From Tenacibaculum mesophilum (GTDB taxonomy: Bacteria; Bacteroidota; Bacteroidia; Flavobacteriales; Flavobacteriaceae): a stretch of 64,000 nucleotides of DNA. Location: positions 2,474,001-2,538,000 of the forward strand of contig NZ_CP032544.1 of NCBI RefSeq assembly GCF_003867075.1. Reading direction: 5' to 3'. Under the pieces are notes generated by a model. It was not told the DNA's origin. It saw nothing but the letters and a program-made list of their open reading frames with translations, and ran no database searches. The stretch's first letter is position 1; each line of letters starts with the position of its first letter. The translations under genes were made by a program, and so were the position numbers. This document shows, piece after piece, positions 8,386-17,871 of the stretch.

Positions 8386-11300
8386 TTAAAATCCTAAATT
8401 TAATGAAAAAGTATATTGCCTAGTAATTGGTAATGCAACTCCACCTGTTTGATAGAATTCTGGATCTTGACCGTTAAGTTTAGAGTCAGAGTATAATAAA
8501 AACAAGTTTGTTCCTTGAAATTTAACTTTTAAATGTGAAAGGCCTAGTTTTTCAACTAGTTCATTATTAAACTTATATCCTAATGAAATGTTTTTCATAC
8601 GTAAAAAATCCCCATCTGCTACTCGCTCAGTAGAATAGTTGTAAGCATTATAAACCGTTCTTAAGTTTGAGTTTCTTTGAAAAGCAGAAGGGTCTGGTAA
8701 TACAGGGATGTTGGTTATATTCTCATCTCCAGGGTTAAGCCATCTGTTTACATGACTCTTAGAAAAAATGCTTGTATCAGAATAAGTAGAGCTAAATACA
8801 GGGTTTAACCTTACTTTATTTCCTCCGCTACCAGTTATCAATACTCCTAAATCCCAGTTTTTGTAAGTGAAATTGTTAGAAAAACCAACTGATATATTAG
8901 GGTTTACGGAACCTTCGTGTTTTAAGTAGTCAGTTAAGTTTTCGTTGTTTTGAAAGTCTAAAACAGAAGCTACTTCACCATCTTTATTTATAAACTGTGG
9001 TAATCCTTCGTTATTTAAACCTGCAAATTGAAAAGAAAACATTGAGTTGATAGGGTACCCTACAACATTACCTCCAGTTTGATCTACTAAATCAAAGGCA
9101 ATAGGTGTATTGTCTAATTTTGTAATTTCTTGATCAAAATATGAGAAATTAATGTTAGAAGACCATGTAAAGTTATCTGTTACTATGTTTTTAGTGTCTA
9201 AAGTAAATTCTATACCATAAGTTTCAACATCTGCGTTATTTCCTTGTTTTATAAATTGCCCACCGATACCAGAAGTTCTTACAAAATCAATATTATCAAA
9301 TATATCTCTTTTGTAAACATCTGTTATTAAATTAACTCTATTGTTGAATAAGCCTAAGTCGACACCAAAGTTTAATTCATATTGCTTTTCCCATGTTAAC
9401 TCAGAATTTTGTAATGCAGTTATATTTAAGAAGTTTTCTCTATCTGCTGGTAAAAGTCTGTCTGCTATTTGACTTGTAAATATAGCTAATGCATTTGTTG
9501 CGTTACCAGGAGTTGCCACTAAACCATATGAAGTTCTAAACTGTAAGTTACTAAAAGTGTTAGAGTTTTCTAAGAAAGACTCTTTACTAGCGTTCCATTT
9601 AGCACTAACAGTTCCTGTTGGTAACCACCTTGAGCTACTACTGCGCCCTTGTCTGTTAGACCCGTCATATCTTCCTGTTAAAGAGAAAACATATTTATCG
9701 TCATAAGAATAAGTTGCCTTACCAAAGAAAGCTACTGTTCTTTCTCTTTCTTTAGTTAATCCAAAATAAGCTTCGCCTCCATTTATCAGTTTTTCAAGAA
9801 TTCTAGGGTCTGTGAATGCTGTTAAACCATTGTCGTATTGTAATCCATATCCTGTAAACCTGTCTGAATTTCTATTTACAAATCTTATCTCTTGACCTAA
9901 CAATGCATTAAAATTATGTTTTTCATTAAACGTATTGTCGTACTTAAAACTATTTCTAGCATAAAAAGTCGTTAAGTAGTCGTCGTTTTTAAAATAGATA
10001 CCACCGTTTGGTAAAACCGCAACAGGTAAAGCATCAGAATCTGTAGGGTCTTGATATAAAAATATATTATCATCTCTTAAAACAGTTGAAGAATCAGCAT
10101 TATAAGCTCTTACAACATTTGAATTTTCTCTAACGTTATGTTCTCTTACGGTATTAACAAAACGACCAGCACCATTAAAATCGTAAGTAATGTTGTCTGT
10201 TATTTTATAAGATGCATCTAATTGGAATCGAATATCTCTTTGGTTGATGTCAATAGAGTTGTTAGCTAACTCTTCTAATATATTAAAGTCAGCCCAGTTG
10301 TTTCTATAATACTCATAACCTCCAGTATCGTTATATGGTCTTAATGTTCTAGAGGTATTAAGAGCGTAACTAAAAGGGTTGATATCAAATTCACGAGATA
10401 TGTCTCCTGTTACTGGATCTGATTCTCTGCTGAATGTACCTGGTGCTTTTTGTTTTCTTATGGATGCGTTAACAGCAAGAGTAGCATTAAACTTATCAGA
10501 AAAATAGAACGTATTTTTTAAGTTAGTTGTAAAACGAGTTACCTTATCAGCAATCGTCCATCCCGGATCATGCAAAAGACTCACAGAAGCATAGTAAGAA
10601 TTATTTTCACTACCACCAGAAAGACTTAAAGAGTGGTTTTGCATTAAAGAGCTATTTCTAAATAATGTTTTAAACCAGTCAGTATTAGCTAGCTCATACT
10701 TACGTAAAAAAGCTTCTCTAGCTTCAGGAGTATTTCCTAGTTCAAACATTCCAGTAGATTCATTGTAATTATCTAAAGCAGTAGCTCTAATATAATAAAC
10801 ACCACCATATCTGCCTCTAGAAACGCTAGGTAATTGAAAAAAACCCCTACTTTCATTTTCTCTAAAAATAGCCATACTTTCTTTAGAGTTTAATAAATCA
10901 AAATTACTATACGAAGGTATGTCGCGTATTGTTTGTTCTAGGTTATAATTAAGTTTTAAAGGAGAATCTTTTCTACCAGACTTAGTAGTTATTACTACTA
11001 CACCATTTCTTGCTCTAGCACCATAAATAGATGTAGCTGAAGCATCTTTTAAAATATCTATTTTTTTAATATCATTGGCATTTATACCTGCTATAGATGA
11101 GCTGATTAAGGTTGAAGGGTCACCAGATGTTAATTGATCTAGGTTTTGTTCAATAACATCTTCTTGTACCACACCATCAATTACATACAAAGGTGTGTTG
11201 TTTCCAAAAATAGAAGAAGACCCTCTAATGGTAATGTTTGGAGCAGTACCGAATGTTCCTGAAAGGTTTTGAATGTTAACCCCTGCAACTCTACCTTCTA

Positions 11301-11721
11301 ACATGCGAGTTACATCTACAACTCCATCTAATTTAAGATCATCTATCCCTACAGAGACGGCGGAACCCGTAAAGGTTTTTTTGTTTATTTTGTCGTAACC
11401 AGTAGCGATAACTTCTACTTCATTAAGAATGTTAGCGTCATCTTCTAATACTAAATTAATTACGGATTGGTTTAGTACTTTTACTTCAGTAGTCTTTTTT
11501 CCAATAAAACTGAAAACAAGTACATCTCCTTGATTTACTCTAATGGTATAATTTCCATCAAAATCTGTTTCTGTTCCTTTGGTTGTGTTTTTAATTAAAA
11601 CAGTAACACCAGGAAGAGGTCCAGTTGTGTCGGAAATTGTACCAGAAATACTTTTTTCTTGAGCGTATGTTATTCGCCCAAGTAACACTATAAATAGTGT
11701 TAGCATGAATTTAGATTTCAT
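8386..11721 (-). CDS. SusC/RagA family TonB-linked outer membrane transporter
   Basis: A 1111-residue protein. Signal peptide (about 1-20, ending TYAQ), carboxypeptidase-regulatory-like beta-sandwich (about 22-110, with SGTISDTTGPLPGVTVLIK), plug domain (about 115-245, with NITIRGSSSIFGNNTPLYVIDGV and ILKDASATSIYGARARNGVV), then a long beta-barrel ending in SLNLGF with a terminal Phe. It imports its ligand using TonB energy together with SusD. It is the first gene of a four-gene minus-strand operon. The upstream 210 bp are AT-rich; no exact TANNTTTG box was found there, so the promoter is uncertain. Confidence 0.95.
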   Translation of the reverse strand: MKSKFMLTLFIVLLGRITYAQEKSISGTISDTTGPLPGVTVLIKNTTKGTETDFDGNYTIRVNQGDVLVFSFIGKKTTEVKVLNQSVINLVLEDDANILNEVEVIATGYDKINKKTFTGSAVSVGIDDLKLDGVVDVTRMLEGRVAGVNIQNLSGTFGTAPNITIRGSSSIFGNNTPLYVIDGVVQEDVIEQNLDQLTSGDPSTLISSSIAGINANDIKKIDILKDASATSIYGARARNGVVVITTKSGRKDSPLKLNYNLEQTIRDIPSYSNFDLLNSKESMAIFRENESRGFFQLPSVSRGRYGGVYYIRATALDNYNESTGMFELGNTPEAREAFLRKYELANTDWFKTLFRNSSLMQNHSLSLSGGSENNSYYASVSLLHDPGWTIADKVTRFTTNLKNTFYFSDKFNATLAVNASIRKQKAPGTFSRESDPVTGDISREFDINPFSYALNTSRTLRPYNDTGGYEYYRNNWADFNILEELANNSIDINQRDIRFQLDASYKITDNITYDFNGAGRFVNTVREHNVRENSNVVRAYNADSSTVLRDDNIFLYQDPTDSDALPVAVLPNGGIYFKNDDYLTTFYARNSFKYDNTFNEKHNFNALLGQEIRFVNRNSDRFTGYGLQYDNGLTAFTDPRILEKLINGGEAYFGLTKERERTVAFFGKATYSYDDKYVFSLTGRYDGSNRQGRSSSSRWLPTGTVSAKWNASKESFLENSNTFSNLQFRTSYGLVATPGNATNALAIFTSQIADRLLPADRENFLNITALQNSELTWEKQYELNFGVDLGLFNNRVNLITDVYKRDIFDNIDFVRTSGIGGQFIKQGNNADVETYGIEFTLDTKNIVTDNFTWSSNINFSYFDQEITKLDNTPIAFDLVDQTGGNVVGYPINSMFSFQFAGLNNEGLPQFINKDGEVASVLDFQNNENLTDYLKHEGSVNPNISVGFSNNFTYKNWDLGVLITGSGGNKVRLNPVFSSTYSDTSIFSKSHVNRWLNPGDENITNIPVLPDPSAFQRNSNLRTVYNAYNYSTERVADGDFLRMKNISLGYKFNNELVEKLGLSHLKVKFQGTNLFLLYSDSKLNGQDPEFYQTGGVALPITRQYTFSLNLGF

Positions 11722-11932
11722 TAATTAAATTATTTAAATTAGTACCCGGAAAAAAATAAATTTTCCCCTTCATTATCAGAGGTAATAACAGTTTAAAGTA
11801 TTTTTACCCTACTTTTTTGTAAAAAAAAACTAACTAAATTATGTTTTTGTTTGTTTTTTGTTGTTTTAAGTGGTTATAATGTAATTGTGTTTTTGTTTGT
11901 TGTGTTTTTTTTAATTTAAATAGTGTTTTTTT

Positions 11933-12973
11933 TTGGTTTTTAAATTGATTTGTTGGTATGGTGAGAATAAAAGGAGTCTTCCTTGGAGAGAGACAAAGAA
12001 TCCTTATTTTATTTGGTTGAGTGAAATAATGCTACAACAAACCAGAGTAGAGCAAGGTTTGCCTTATTACTTAAAGTTTACAAAGGCATTTCCAACAGTG
12101 TTTGATTTAGCAAAAGCAGATGAAAGTGAAGTGTTAAAATTATGGCAAGGTTTAGGTTACTACTCTAGGGCGAGAAATTTACATTTTACAGCTAAATTCG
12201 TGGCAAATGAATTAAAAGGTATGTTTCCTAGTTCGTACAAAGAGTTGATTAAGTTAAAAGGCGTGGGAGATTATACGGCTTCAGCTATTGCTTCCATTTG
12301 TTTTAAAGAACCAGTTGCTGTTGTTGATGGTAATGTGTACAGAGTTCTTTCTCGTTATTTCGGCATAAGTACCCCAATAAATTCTACTAAGGGAATTAAA
12401 GAGTTTAAGGAGTTGGCGCAAACACTTATTGATACCTCACAACCGGATGTGTATAATCAAGCTATAATGGATTTTGGAGCGATGCATTGTAAACCTCAAA
12501 ATCCTCTGTGTAATAAATGTCCATTAGCTAATGGCTGTGTGGCTTTAGCAAAAAATCAAATAAAAGAGCTTCCAGTAAAAGAGAAAAAAACAAAAATAAA
12601 AAAAAGATATTTTAATTATTTGGTTCCAATAACAGAAGAAAATAAAACTGTTTTAGAAGAGCGAAAGGGTAAAGGTATTTGGCAAGGATTGTATCAATTT
12701 CCTTTAGTGGAGACACAAAAGAAAACAAGCGAAGAAGAATTAGTGAAAAATAAACAGTTTACAATGCTTTTCCCAGAAGAAACTACAATTTCTCTTTTTA
12801 ATACTGAAGATATTATTCATAAACTATCGCATCAACACTTAATTACTAAGTTTTGGATAGTAAAAACTAGGAAAGTTAATGAACAAATGATGGATTGGGC
12901 TGTAGTAAAAAAATATCCAGTACCAGTGTTAATTGATAAGTTTTTAGAGGAATATTTAAGCAAAGAATCTTAA
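11933..12973 (+). CDS. mutY: MutY, A/G-specific adenine glycosylase
   Basis: A 346-residue MutY that removes adenine mispaired with 8-oxoguanine or G. Visible are NKRSLPWR, the catalytic Glu in SEIMLQQTRV, the helix-hairpin-helix LKGVGDYTASAIAS, the catalytic Asp in VDGNVYRVLSRYF, the 4Fe-4S ligands (CKPQNPLCNKCPLANGC) and a C-terminal NUDIX-like 8-oxoG recognition part with HKLSHQHL. The start must lie close to the TTG at 11933: an in-frame TAG stands at 11921, and the first in-frame ATG would delete the LPWR region. The upstream sequence is a T-rich homopolymer run, so a length error there could hide an ATG. Confidence 0.92.
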   Translation: MVFKLICWYGENKRSLPWRETKNPYFIWLSEIMLQQTRVEQGLPYYLKFTKAFPTVFDLAKADESEVLKLWQGLGYYSRARNLHFTAKFVANELKGMFPSSYKELIKLKGVGDYTASAIASICFKEPVAVVDGNVYRVLSRYFGISTPINSTKGIKEFKELAQTLIDTSQPDVYNQAIMDFGAMHCKPQNPLCNKCPLANGCVALAKNQIKELPVKEKKTKIKKRYFNYLVPITEENKTVLEERKGKGIWQGLYQFPLVETQKKTSEEELVKNKQFTMLFPEETTISLFNTEDIIHKLSHQHLITKFWIVKTRKVNEQMMDWAVVKKYPVPVLIDKFLEEYLSKES

Positions 12974-12979
12974 AATTTG

Positions 12980-12987
12980 TATATTTG
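12980..12987 (+). promoter_or_regulatory. -7 promoter box of ssb
   Basis: TATATTTG, an exact TANNTTTG match, 23 bp before the ssb ATG. It gives ssb and possibly gldE/gldD a promoter separate from mutY. Confidence 0.55.
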
Positions 12988-13010
12988 ATTTTACGCAAAA
13001 TTATAATGCT

Positions 13011-13448
13011 ATGGCAGGAACAATAAATAAAGTCATTTTAATAGGGCATTTAGGCGATGAGGTAAAAATGCATTATTTTGAAGGAGGAAACTCAATAGGG
13101 CGATTTCCTTTAGCAACCAATGAAACCTACACCAACCGACAAACAGGAGAAAGAATAACAAATGTTGAATGGCATAATGTAGTTGTACGTAATAAACTAG
13201 CAGAAATTTGTGAAAAATACTTAACTAAAGGAGATCGAGTATATTGTGAAGGACGTATAAAAACACGACAGTATGAAGTTGATGGACAAAAAAGGTATAC
13301 AACCGAAATTCATGTACAAGACATGACGTTTTTATCAACAAAAAAAGATCCAAACAATGCACAACCAAATGTGGTGCCTACTCAAGTAGCTCCTAATCAT
13401 ACACCACCAAATGTAGGTAATGAAGAAGATGATGATTTACCGTTTTAG
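13011..13448 (+). CDS. ssb: Single-stranded DNA-binding protein
   Basis: A 145-residue SSB. The OB-fold covers about residues 3-110 (NKVILIGHLGDEV, then EWHNVVVRNKLAEICEKYL and GDRVYCEGRIKTRQY). A short disordered linker follows and the acidic tip DDDLPF, which recruits repair and replication partners. It lies 37 bp after mutY and 19 bp before gldE, the order mutY-ssb-gldE-gldD known from flavobacteria. Confidence 0.97.
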   Translation: MAGTINKVILIGHLGDEVKMHYFEGGNSIGRFPLATNETYTNRQTGERITNVEWHNVVVRNKLAEICEKYLTKGDRVYCEGRIKTRQYEVDGQKRYTTEIHVQDMTFLSTKKDPNNAQPNVVPTQVAPNHTPPNVGNEEDDDLPF

Positions 13449-13467
13449 TTTAATTAAATTTTAAAAA

Positions 13468-14769
13468 TTGGACCCAGAACCCGAACCTTTACTTTTAGTA
13501 TTATCAAGTTTTGATTGGTTGACTGCTATCAACTGTTTGTTGTTACTTTTATTATTGATTTGTTCTGCATTAGTTTCAGGAACTGAAGTTGCTTTCTTTT
13601 CAATTTCACAAACAGAATTAGATGAGTTGTCAACAAACACCAAAGAAGAAAATACTGTAGTAAAACTGCTTCAAGATCCTAAAAAGTTATTAGGGACCAT
13701 TTTAATAACAAATAACTTTATTAATATTCTTATTGTATTACTCTTTGCAAGTATTGGTAGAGTGTTTTTTATTGGTTTATCAGATGTTTTGAGGTTTTTG
13801 GTAGAAGTGATTCTTGTTACTTTCTTAATTTTATTATTTGGTGAAGTGTTACCTAAAGTATATGCTAGTAGAAAATCATTACAGTTTGCAGAGTTTATGT
13901 CAAAACCTATTTTAGCATTAAACACTTTACTTACACCTTTAAGTTTACCGCTTATTAGATTAACAAGTGTTGTTGAAAACAAGCTTGGCAATAAGAATAA
14001 TAACCTTTCTGTAGAGCGTTTGTCACAAGCATTGGAGTTAACATCTGATGACGCAACGACTAAAGAAGAACAAAAGATTTTAGAAGGGATTGTAAGTTTT
14101 GGGAATACTGAAACGGTACAAATTATGAAGCCTCGAACAGATGTGTGTGCAATAGCAGATGATACTAGTTACGAAGAGGTGTTACAAACTATTTTAAAAA
14201 ACGGATATTCAAGAAATCCAGTATATCATGAAAGTATTGATAATATTACTGGAGTTTTATATGCTAAAGATTTATTAGAGCACTTGAGTAAGAAAACGTT
14301 TAAGTGGCAAAAGTTGTTGAGAGAACCATTTTTTGTGCCAGAAAATAAAAAACTAGATGATTTGCTAGTAGAGTTTCAAGAAAAGAAAAAACATTTGGCA
14401 ATTGTAGTTGATGAGTACGGTGGTACAAGCGGAATTGTAACATTAGAAGATGTAATAGAAGAAATAGTAGGTGATATCAATGATGAATTTGACGATGAAG
14501 ACCTTACTTACTCGAAACTTGATGAAAATAATTATATTTTTGAAGGAAAAATAACTATTAAAGATTTTTGCCGTGTCTTAGAAGATGAAGATGAGGAAAA
14601 ATTTGAAGAGGCTAAAGGAGAAAGTGAAACTATAGCAGGTTTTATTTTAGAAGTCTCAGGTAAATTTCCAAAAAAAGGTGAAAAAATAAACTTTAGTAAT
14701 TATACGTTTACTATTGAAGCGTTGGCTAAAAAACGTATAAAACAAGTAAAAGTTACCCGAAATGCGTAA
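13468..14769 (+). CDS. gldE: GldE, gliding motility-associated CNNM/CorC-like membrane protein
   Basis: A 433-residue protein with an N-terminal CNNM (DUF21) membrane domain (several hydrophobic helices, about residues 20-165, including LVSGTEVAFFSIS), a CBS pair (about 205-335, MKPRTDVCAIADD and DEYGGTSGIVTLEDVIEEIVGDI) and a C-terminal CorC/HlyC-type domain. In flavobacteria GldE works with GldD in gliding. The start is TTG at 13468 in MDPEPEP; no ATG lies near it, and the DPEP start fits relatives I recall. Its end overlaps gldD by 8 bp. Annotation as GldE rather than a general CorC protein rests on the gldD neighbour. Confidence 0.9.
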   Translation: MDPEPEPLLLVLSSFDWLTAINCLLLLLLLICSALVSGTEVAFFSISQTELDELSTNTKEENTVVKLLQDPKKLLGTILITNNFINILIVLLFASIGRVFFIGLSDVLRFLVEVILVTFLILLFGEVLPKVYASRKSLQFAEFMSKPILALNTLLTPLSLPLIRLTSVVENKLGNKNNNLSVERLSQALELTSDDATTKEEQKILEGIVSFGNTETVQIMKPRTDVCAIADDTSYEEVLQTILKNGYSRNPVYHESIDNITGVLYAKDLLEHLSKKTFKWQKLLREPFFVPENKKLDDLLVEFQEKKKHLAIVVDEYGGTSGIVTLEDVIEEIVGDINDEFDDEDLTYSKLDENNYIFEGKITIKDFCRVLEDEDEEKFEEAKGESETIAGFILEVSGKFPKKGEKINFSNYTFTIEALAKKRIKQVKVTRNA

Positions 14770-15316
14770 ACTCTCTTTGCTGATATCAGCAATATTTTTA
14801 ATAAGTTGTGGTGAGGAAACCTTACCTAAGCCAAAAGGTTATCTAAGTTTAGAGTATCCTGATAAGGTTTATAAAAAAGAAAATTTAAATAAACCATATG
14901 CGTTTGAAATAGCTCAAATAGCTCAAACCAAAGATTTACCGAAAGGCTGGATAAAAATTGAGTATCCAAGTTTAAAAGCATCGGTAGATATCACATATCG
15001 CCCTATTGAAGGAAATTTAAGAGAATTATTAATAGAATCTGAAAAACTAGTATTTGAACATGCTATTAAAGCAGATCAAATTACTGCTCCAGTAGAATAT
15101 GCAAATCCAAATACAAAAGTTTACGGAAGTTTATACCAAATTTTAGGGAATGCTGCATCACAAGTGCAGTTTCACGCAACAGATAGCTCTAAACACTTTT
15201 TAAAAGGGTCTTTATTCTTTTATACCAAACCAAATTACGATTCTATTTTACCAGCAGTTGAATACATCAAAAAAGATATGATTCATATGATGGAAACGCT
15301 TGAATGGAAAGATTAA
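14762..15316 (+). CDS. gldD: GldD, gliding motility lipoprotein
   Basis: A 184-residue lipoprotein with lipobox ISC (Cys16). The segment PKPKGYLSLEYPDKVY and the later SVDITYRPIEGNLRELLIES are typical of GldD, a protein needed for gliding in Flavobacterium johnsoniae. It overlaps gldE by 8 bp, so the two are translated from one message. Its stop codon is 1 bp from the end of the convergent heme A synthase gene, with no terminator between them. Confidence 0.92.
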   Translation: MRKLSLLISAIFLISCGEETLPKPKGYLSLEYPDKVYKKENLNKPYAFEIAQIAQTKDLPKGWIKIEYPSLKASVDITYRPIEGNLRELLIESEKLVFEHAIKADQITAPVEYANPNTKVYGSLYQILGNAASQVQFHATDSSKHFLKGSLFFYTKPNYDSILPAVEYIKKDMIHMMETLEWKD

Positions 15317-15317
15317 G

Positions 15318-16343
15318 CTATTGAATCGTTACTTTCCTACTCTGTAACCACAAATAAAATTGTAATCCGAATAAAATAGCACCTGATAATAAGTGTACAG
15401 CTTGCGTGCCTAAAGGGAATTCTGCATAGTACATTAAAATACCTGTAATCGTTTCTAAAAAGATTAAGAAAACTATCCAATTTACTAGTTTATATCCTAA
15501 ATTTTTTATTTGATTTAAGTAGAATAATCCAAGATTTACCAATACAATAGCAATAGTAAACGAACGATGAATATAAAATTTAAGGTTAGGATCCATTAAG
15601 CTGTAGTGCTTGTTTTCAAATCCGTGTAGTTTTACTTGTTCGTCAATAAATTGGCGTACTTGTGTTCCTAAAGCAATTTGTATTAGCGAAAATATAGCTG
15701 AAAGAATTACTAACTTACTAAATAATGAATTGTATTTGTAAGATGTTTTCTTTCGATCGGAAACGATGTAAAGCAGCCATAATAATAAAGCAACAATAAC
15801 TAAACCTCCAACCATATGAATGGTGATAATTGTTGGTTTTAGGTTTGAGTCTACAACAGTTTTTCCTAGCCAAGCTTCAAACAACATTAAAAAGAAAGCT
15901 CCGAATGATAAAAGAGTTATTTGTTTGTTTTCTTTCCAAAACTTAACAGAAACAAAAATTAAAAACAAAAAAGGAATTCCTGCCAGAGCAGAACTTAATC
16001 GGTTAATATACTCTGTCCAAGTATGAAATTTGTTGAACTTAGCGTAATCGTGTTTGGTGTACTTTTCCCAGTTATTAGCATTAAATTCATCAGTGGTTTT
16101 AATATTGTGACCTGCTACAAATAAGGCTTCATCTTTTACGATAATCATTCCTTTTTTGTACTCGTAATTAGGTTGCCAAGTAATTTCTTCTTCAGAAGTT
16201 GGTGGGATGTAATACCCGAAACATTTTGGCCAATCAGGACACCCCATTCCTGAACCTGTCATACGAACAACAGAACCGGCTAGAAAAATAACATATACAG
16301 CAATCAACGAGATTTTTACAATGAGAGGAAAATGTTTCTTCAT
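15318..16343 (-). CDS. ctaA: Heme A synthase (COX15/CtaA family)
   Basis: A 341-residue membrane protein with about eight transmembrane helices. The motif RMTGSGMGCPDWPKCFGYYIPP after the first helix is diagnostic of COX15/CtaA, and HTWTEYINRL, HMVGGL, HRSF and HLLSGAIL supply the heme-binding histidines. It oxidises heme O to heme A for cytochrome oxidase. The extra soluble loop with the segment EEITWQPNYEYKKG is usual in Bacteroidota members. A -7 box lies at 16361-16368. Confidence 0.93.
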   Translation of the reverse strand: MKKHFPLIVKISLIAVYVIFLAGSVVRMTGSGMGCPDWPKCFGYYIPPTSEEEITWQPNYEYKKGMIIVKDEALFVAGHNIKTTDEFNANNWEKYTKHDYAKFNKFHTWTEYINRLSSALAGIPFLFLIFVSVKFWKENKQITLLSFGAFFLMLFEAWLGKTVVDSNLKPTIITIHMVGGLVIVALLLWLLYIVSDRKKTSYKYNSLFSKLVILSAIFSLIQIALGTQVRQFIDEQVKLHGFENKHYSLMDPNLKFYIHRSFTIAIVLVNLGLFYLNQIKNLGYKLVNWIVFLIFLETITGILMYYAEFPLGTQAVHLLSGAILFGLQFYLWLQSRKVTIQ

Positions 16344-16360
16344 CTGACGAAAAGTTTTAG

Positions 16361-16368
16361 CAAAGATA
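16361..16368 (-). promoter_or_regulatory. -7 promoter box of heme A synthase gene
   Basis: The minus strand reads TATCTTTG (TANNTTTG), 17 bp before the start codon, just after the terminator of the upstream lipoprotein gene. Confidence 0.55.
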
Positions 16369-16384
16369 CTTAAAAGGCATAAAA

Positions 16385-16407
16385 AAAGCTCCTTATTAAG
16401 GAGCTTT
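16385..16407 (-). terminator. Terminator of the HMA lipoprotein gene
   Basis: An 11-bp arm AAAGCTCCTTA at 16385-16395 with its complement at 16397-16407, followed on the minus strand by seven T. It separates two genes read in the same direction. Confidence 0.8.
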
Positions 16408-16458
16408 CGATATTGTTTAAATTGAATCTTATTTACGCCAAATTAAGATGTAGCAAGG

Positions 16459-16827
16459 TTATTCTTCTTCTTTTTTTGTAATCTCTGAAGCCTTGTACAT
16501 GTCACCGCTACCAATTCCTTCAACAAAAGCAATTAAATTAGTTTTGTTTGTTTTGTTAGCATCATATTTAATAGTTGCAATACTATCATTAAAAACAACG
16601 TTTGCTTCTAAAACGCCTTCTTTCTTACTTAAGTCAGAAGCTATTTTTCTAGCACATCCTATTTCACAAGTCATTCCTGAAATACTTAAAGAAAGTTCTT
16701 TAGCATTAGCAGCAATTTCAGTTTTTTGTTCTTGAGTAACCTCCTCTTTTTTAGCTTCATTTTTACATCCAACAGCTAAAAAACTTACGATAACTAAAGC
16801 AAATAGTATTTTCTGAATTTTCATCAT
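16459..16827 (-). CDS. Lipoprotein with heavy-metal-associated (HMA) domain
   Basis: A 122-residue protein: signal peptide with lipobox VGC (Cys21), a short Lys/Glu-rich linker, then an HMA fold (about 45-112). The metal loop reads MTCEIGC, a CxxxC rather than the classical CxxC of copper chaperones; this spacing is common in flavobacterial relatives. A periplasmic or outer-membrane copper or other soft-metal binder is likely. The neighbouring heme A synthase gene might hint at copper delivery to cytochrome oxidase, but that is only a guess. It has its own -7 box and terminator. Confidence 0.82.
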   Translation of the reverse strand: MMKIQKILFALVIVSFLAVGCKNEAKKEEVTQEQKTEIAANAKELSLSISGMTCEIGCARKIASDLSKKEGVLEANVVFNDSIATIKYDANKTNKTNLIAFVEGIGSGDMYKASEITKKEEE

Positions 16828-16849
16828 TTTTATTTATTGAGTTATTCAG

Positions 16850-16857
16850 CAAATTTA
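16850..16857 (-). promoter_or_regulatory. -7 promoter box of the HMA lipoprotein gene
   Basis: The minus strand reads TAAATTTG, matching TANNTTTG, 22 bp before the start codon. Confidence 0.5.
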
Positions 16858-16916
16858 TCAATAAAATCAAAATTAAAAATAGAAATAAACGACTTTTGTG
16901 CTTAAAATTATTGAAA

Positions 16917-17789
16917 ATGAATAATCAACAACAAAAATGGTTGTTTTTAATTGTGCTTTCGCTAGTTTGGGGAAGTTCTTTTATTTTAATGAAAAAAGCC
17001 TTGATAGGATTAACTCCAATTCAGGTAGGTGCTTTACGAATGTTAATTACAGCATTTTTTTTATTGTTAGTTGGGTTTAAGAGTTTAAAAAGAATTCAAA
17101 AAAAACACTGGAAGTATGTGATAATTACGGCTGGTTTAGGAACTTTTTTTCCTGTATTTCTATTCGCATTTGCAATACAGGGAATAGATAGCTCAATAGC
17201 TGCTATTTTAAATTCGCTTACCCCTTTTAACACTTTTGTTTTTGGAGCATTAGTTTTTGGGTTTTCTTTTAAAAAGAAACAATTAGTTGGAATTTTAATA
17301 GGTTTAATAGGTACTTTAATTTTAATTTTAAAAGGAGCAGAGTTAAATCCTAACCAAAATTACTGGTATGCATTATTAGTAGTAGTTGCGTCAATAGGTT
17401 ATGCTTTTAACGTTAATACAATAAAAAAATACTTATTTGATTTGGATGCTTTAGCAATAACAGTTGGACATTTTGTAGTGCTTACTGTTCCAGCATTTAT
17501 CGTTTTAGCGTTTTCTGGCTTTTTTTCAACTTTTGCAATAACAGCAGAAACAACTTCTGCATTGGGTTATGTAGCAATATTAGCTGTTGTAGGTACAGGA
17601 GTAGCAAAAGTGTTATTTAATAAAATGGTGCATTTATCATCTCCTGTTTTTGCAGCTTCTGTAACATATTTAATTCCAGCAGTTGCTGTAATGTGGGGAA
17701 TTATTGATGGAGAAAAATTAAGTTTAATTCAGTTGTTAGCGGGAGGAATTATTCTGCTTGGAGTTTGGTTGGTAAATAAAGCAAGATAA
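16917..17789 (+). CDS. EamA/DMT superfamily transporter
   Basis: A 290-residue protein with ten predicted transmembrane helices made of two EamA repeats (first about residues 5-135, second about 150-290); the segments LSLVWGSSFILMKKALIGLTP and GIIDGEKLSLIQLLAGGIILLGVWLVN are typical. An in-frame TTG at 16896 would add seven residues, but ATG 16917 matches the usual N-terminus and is preferred. The family exports metabolites or drugs; the substrate cannot be told. A bidirectional terminator follows. Confidence 0.88.
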   Translation: MNNQQQKWLFLIVLSLVWGSSFILMKKALIGLTPIQVGALRMLITAFFLLLVGFKSLKRIQKKHWKYVIITAGLGTFFPVFLFAFAIQGIDSSIAAILNSLTPFNTFVFGALVFGFSFKKKQLVGILIGLIGTLILILKGAELNPNQNYWYALLVVVASIGYAFNVNTIKKYLFDLDALAITVGHFVVLTVPAFIVLAFSGFFSTFAITAETTSALGYVAILAVVGTGVAKVLFNKMVHLSSPVFAASVTYLIPAVAVMWGIIDGEKLSLIQLLAGGIILLGVWLVNKAR

Positions 17790-17810
17790 TTTTAAAAATG
17801 ACTTAAATAA

Positions 17811-17841
17811 AAAGAGCCAAAATATAATATTTTGGCTCTTT
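17811..17841. terminator. Bidirectional terminator between convergent genes
   Basis: A 15-bp perfect stem around a single central A at 17826 (AAAGAGCCAAAATAT and its complement), followed by a T-run on the plus strand, between the DMT transporter and the M16 peptidase gene. Confidence 0.88.
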
Positions 17842-17871
17842 TTTTAGTTTTTATAGATTTAAGTCTAACTA

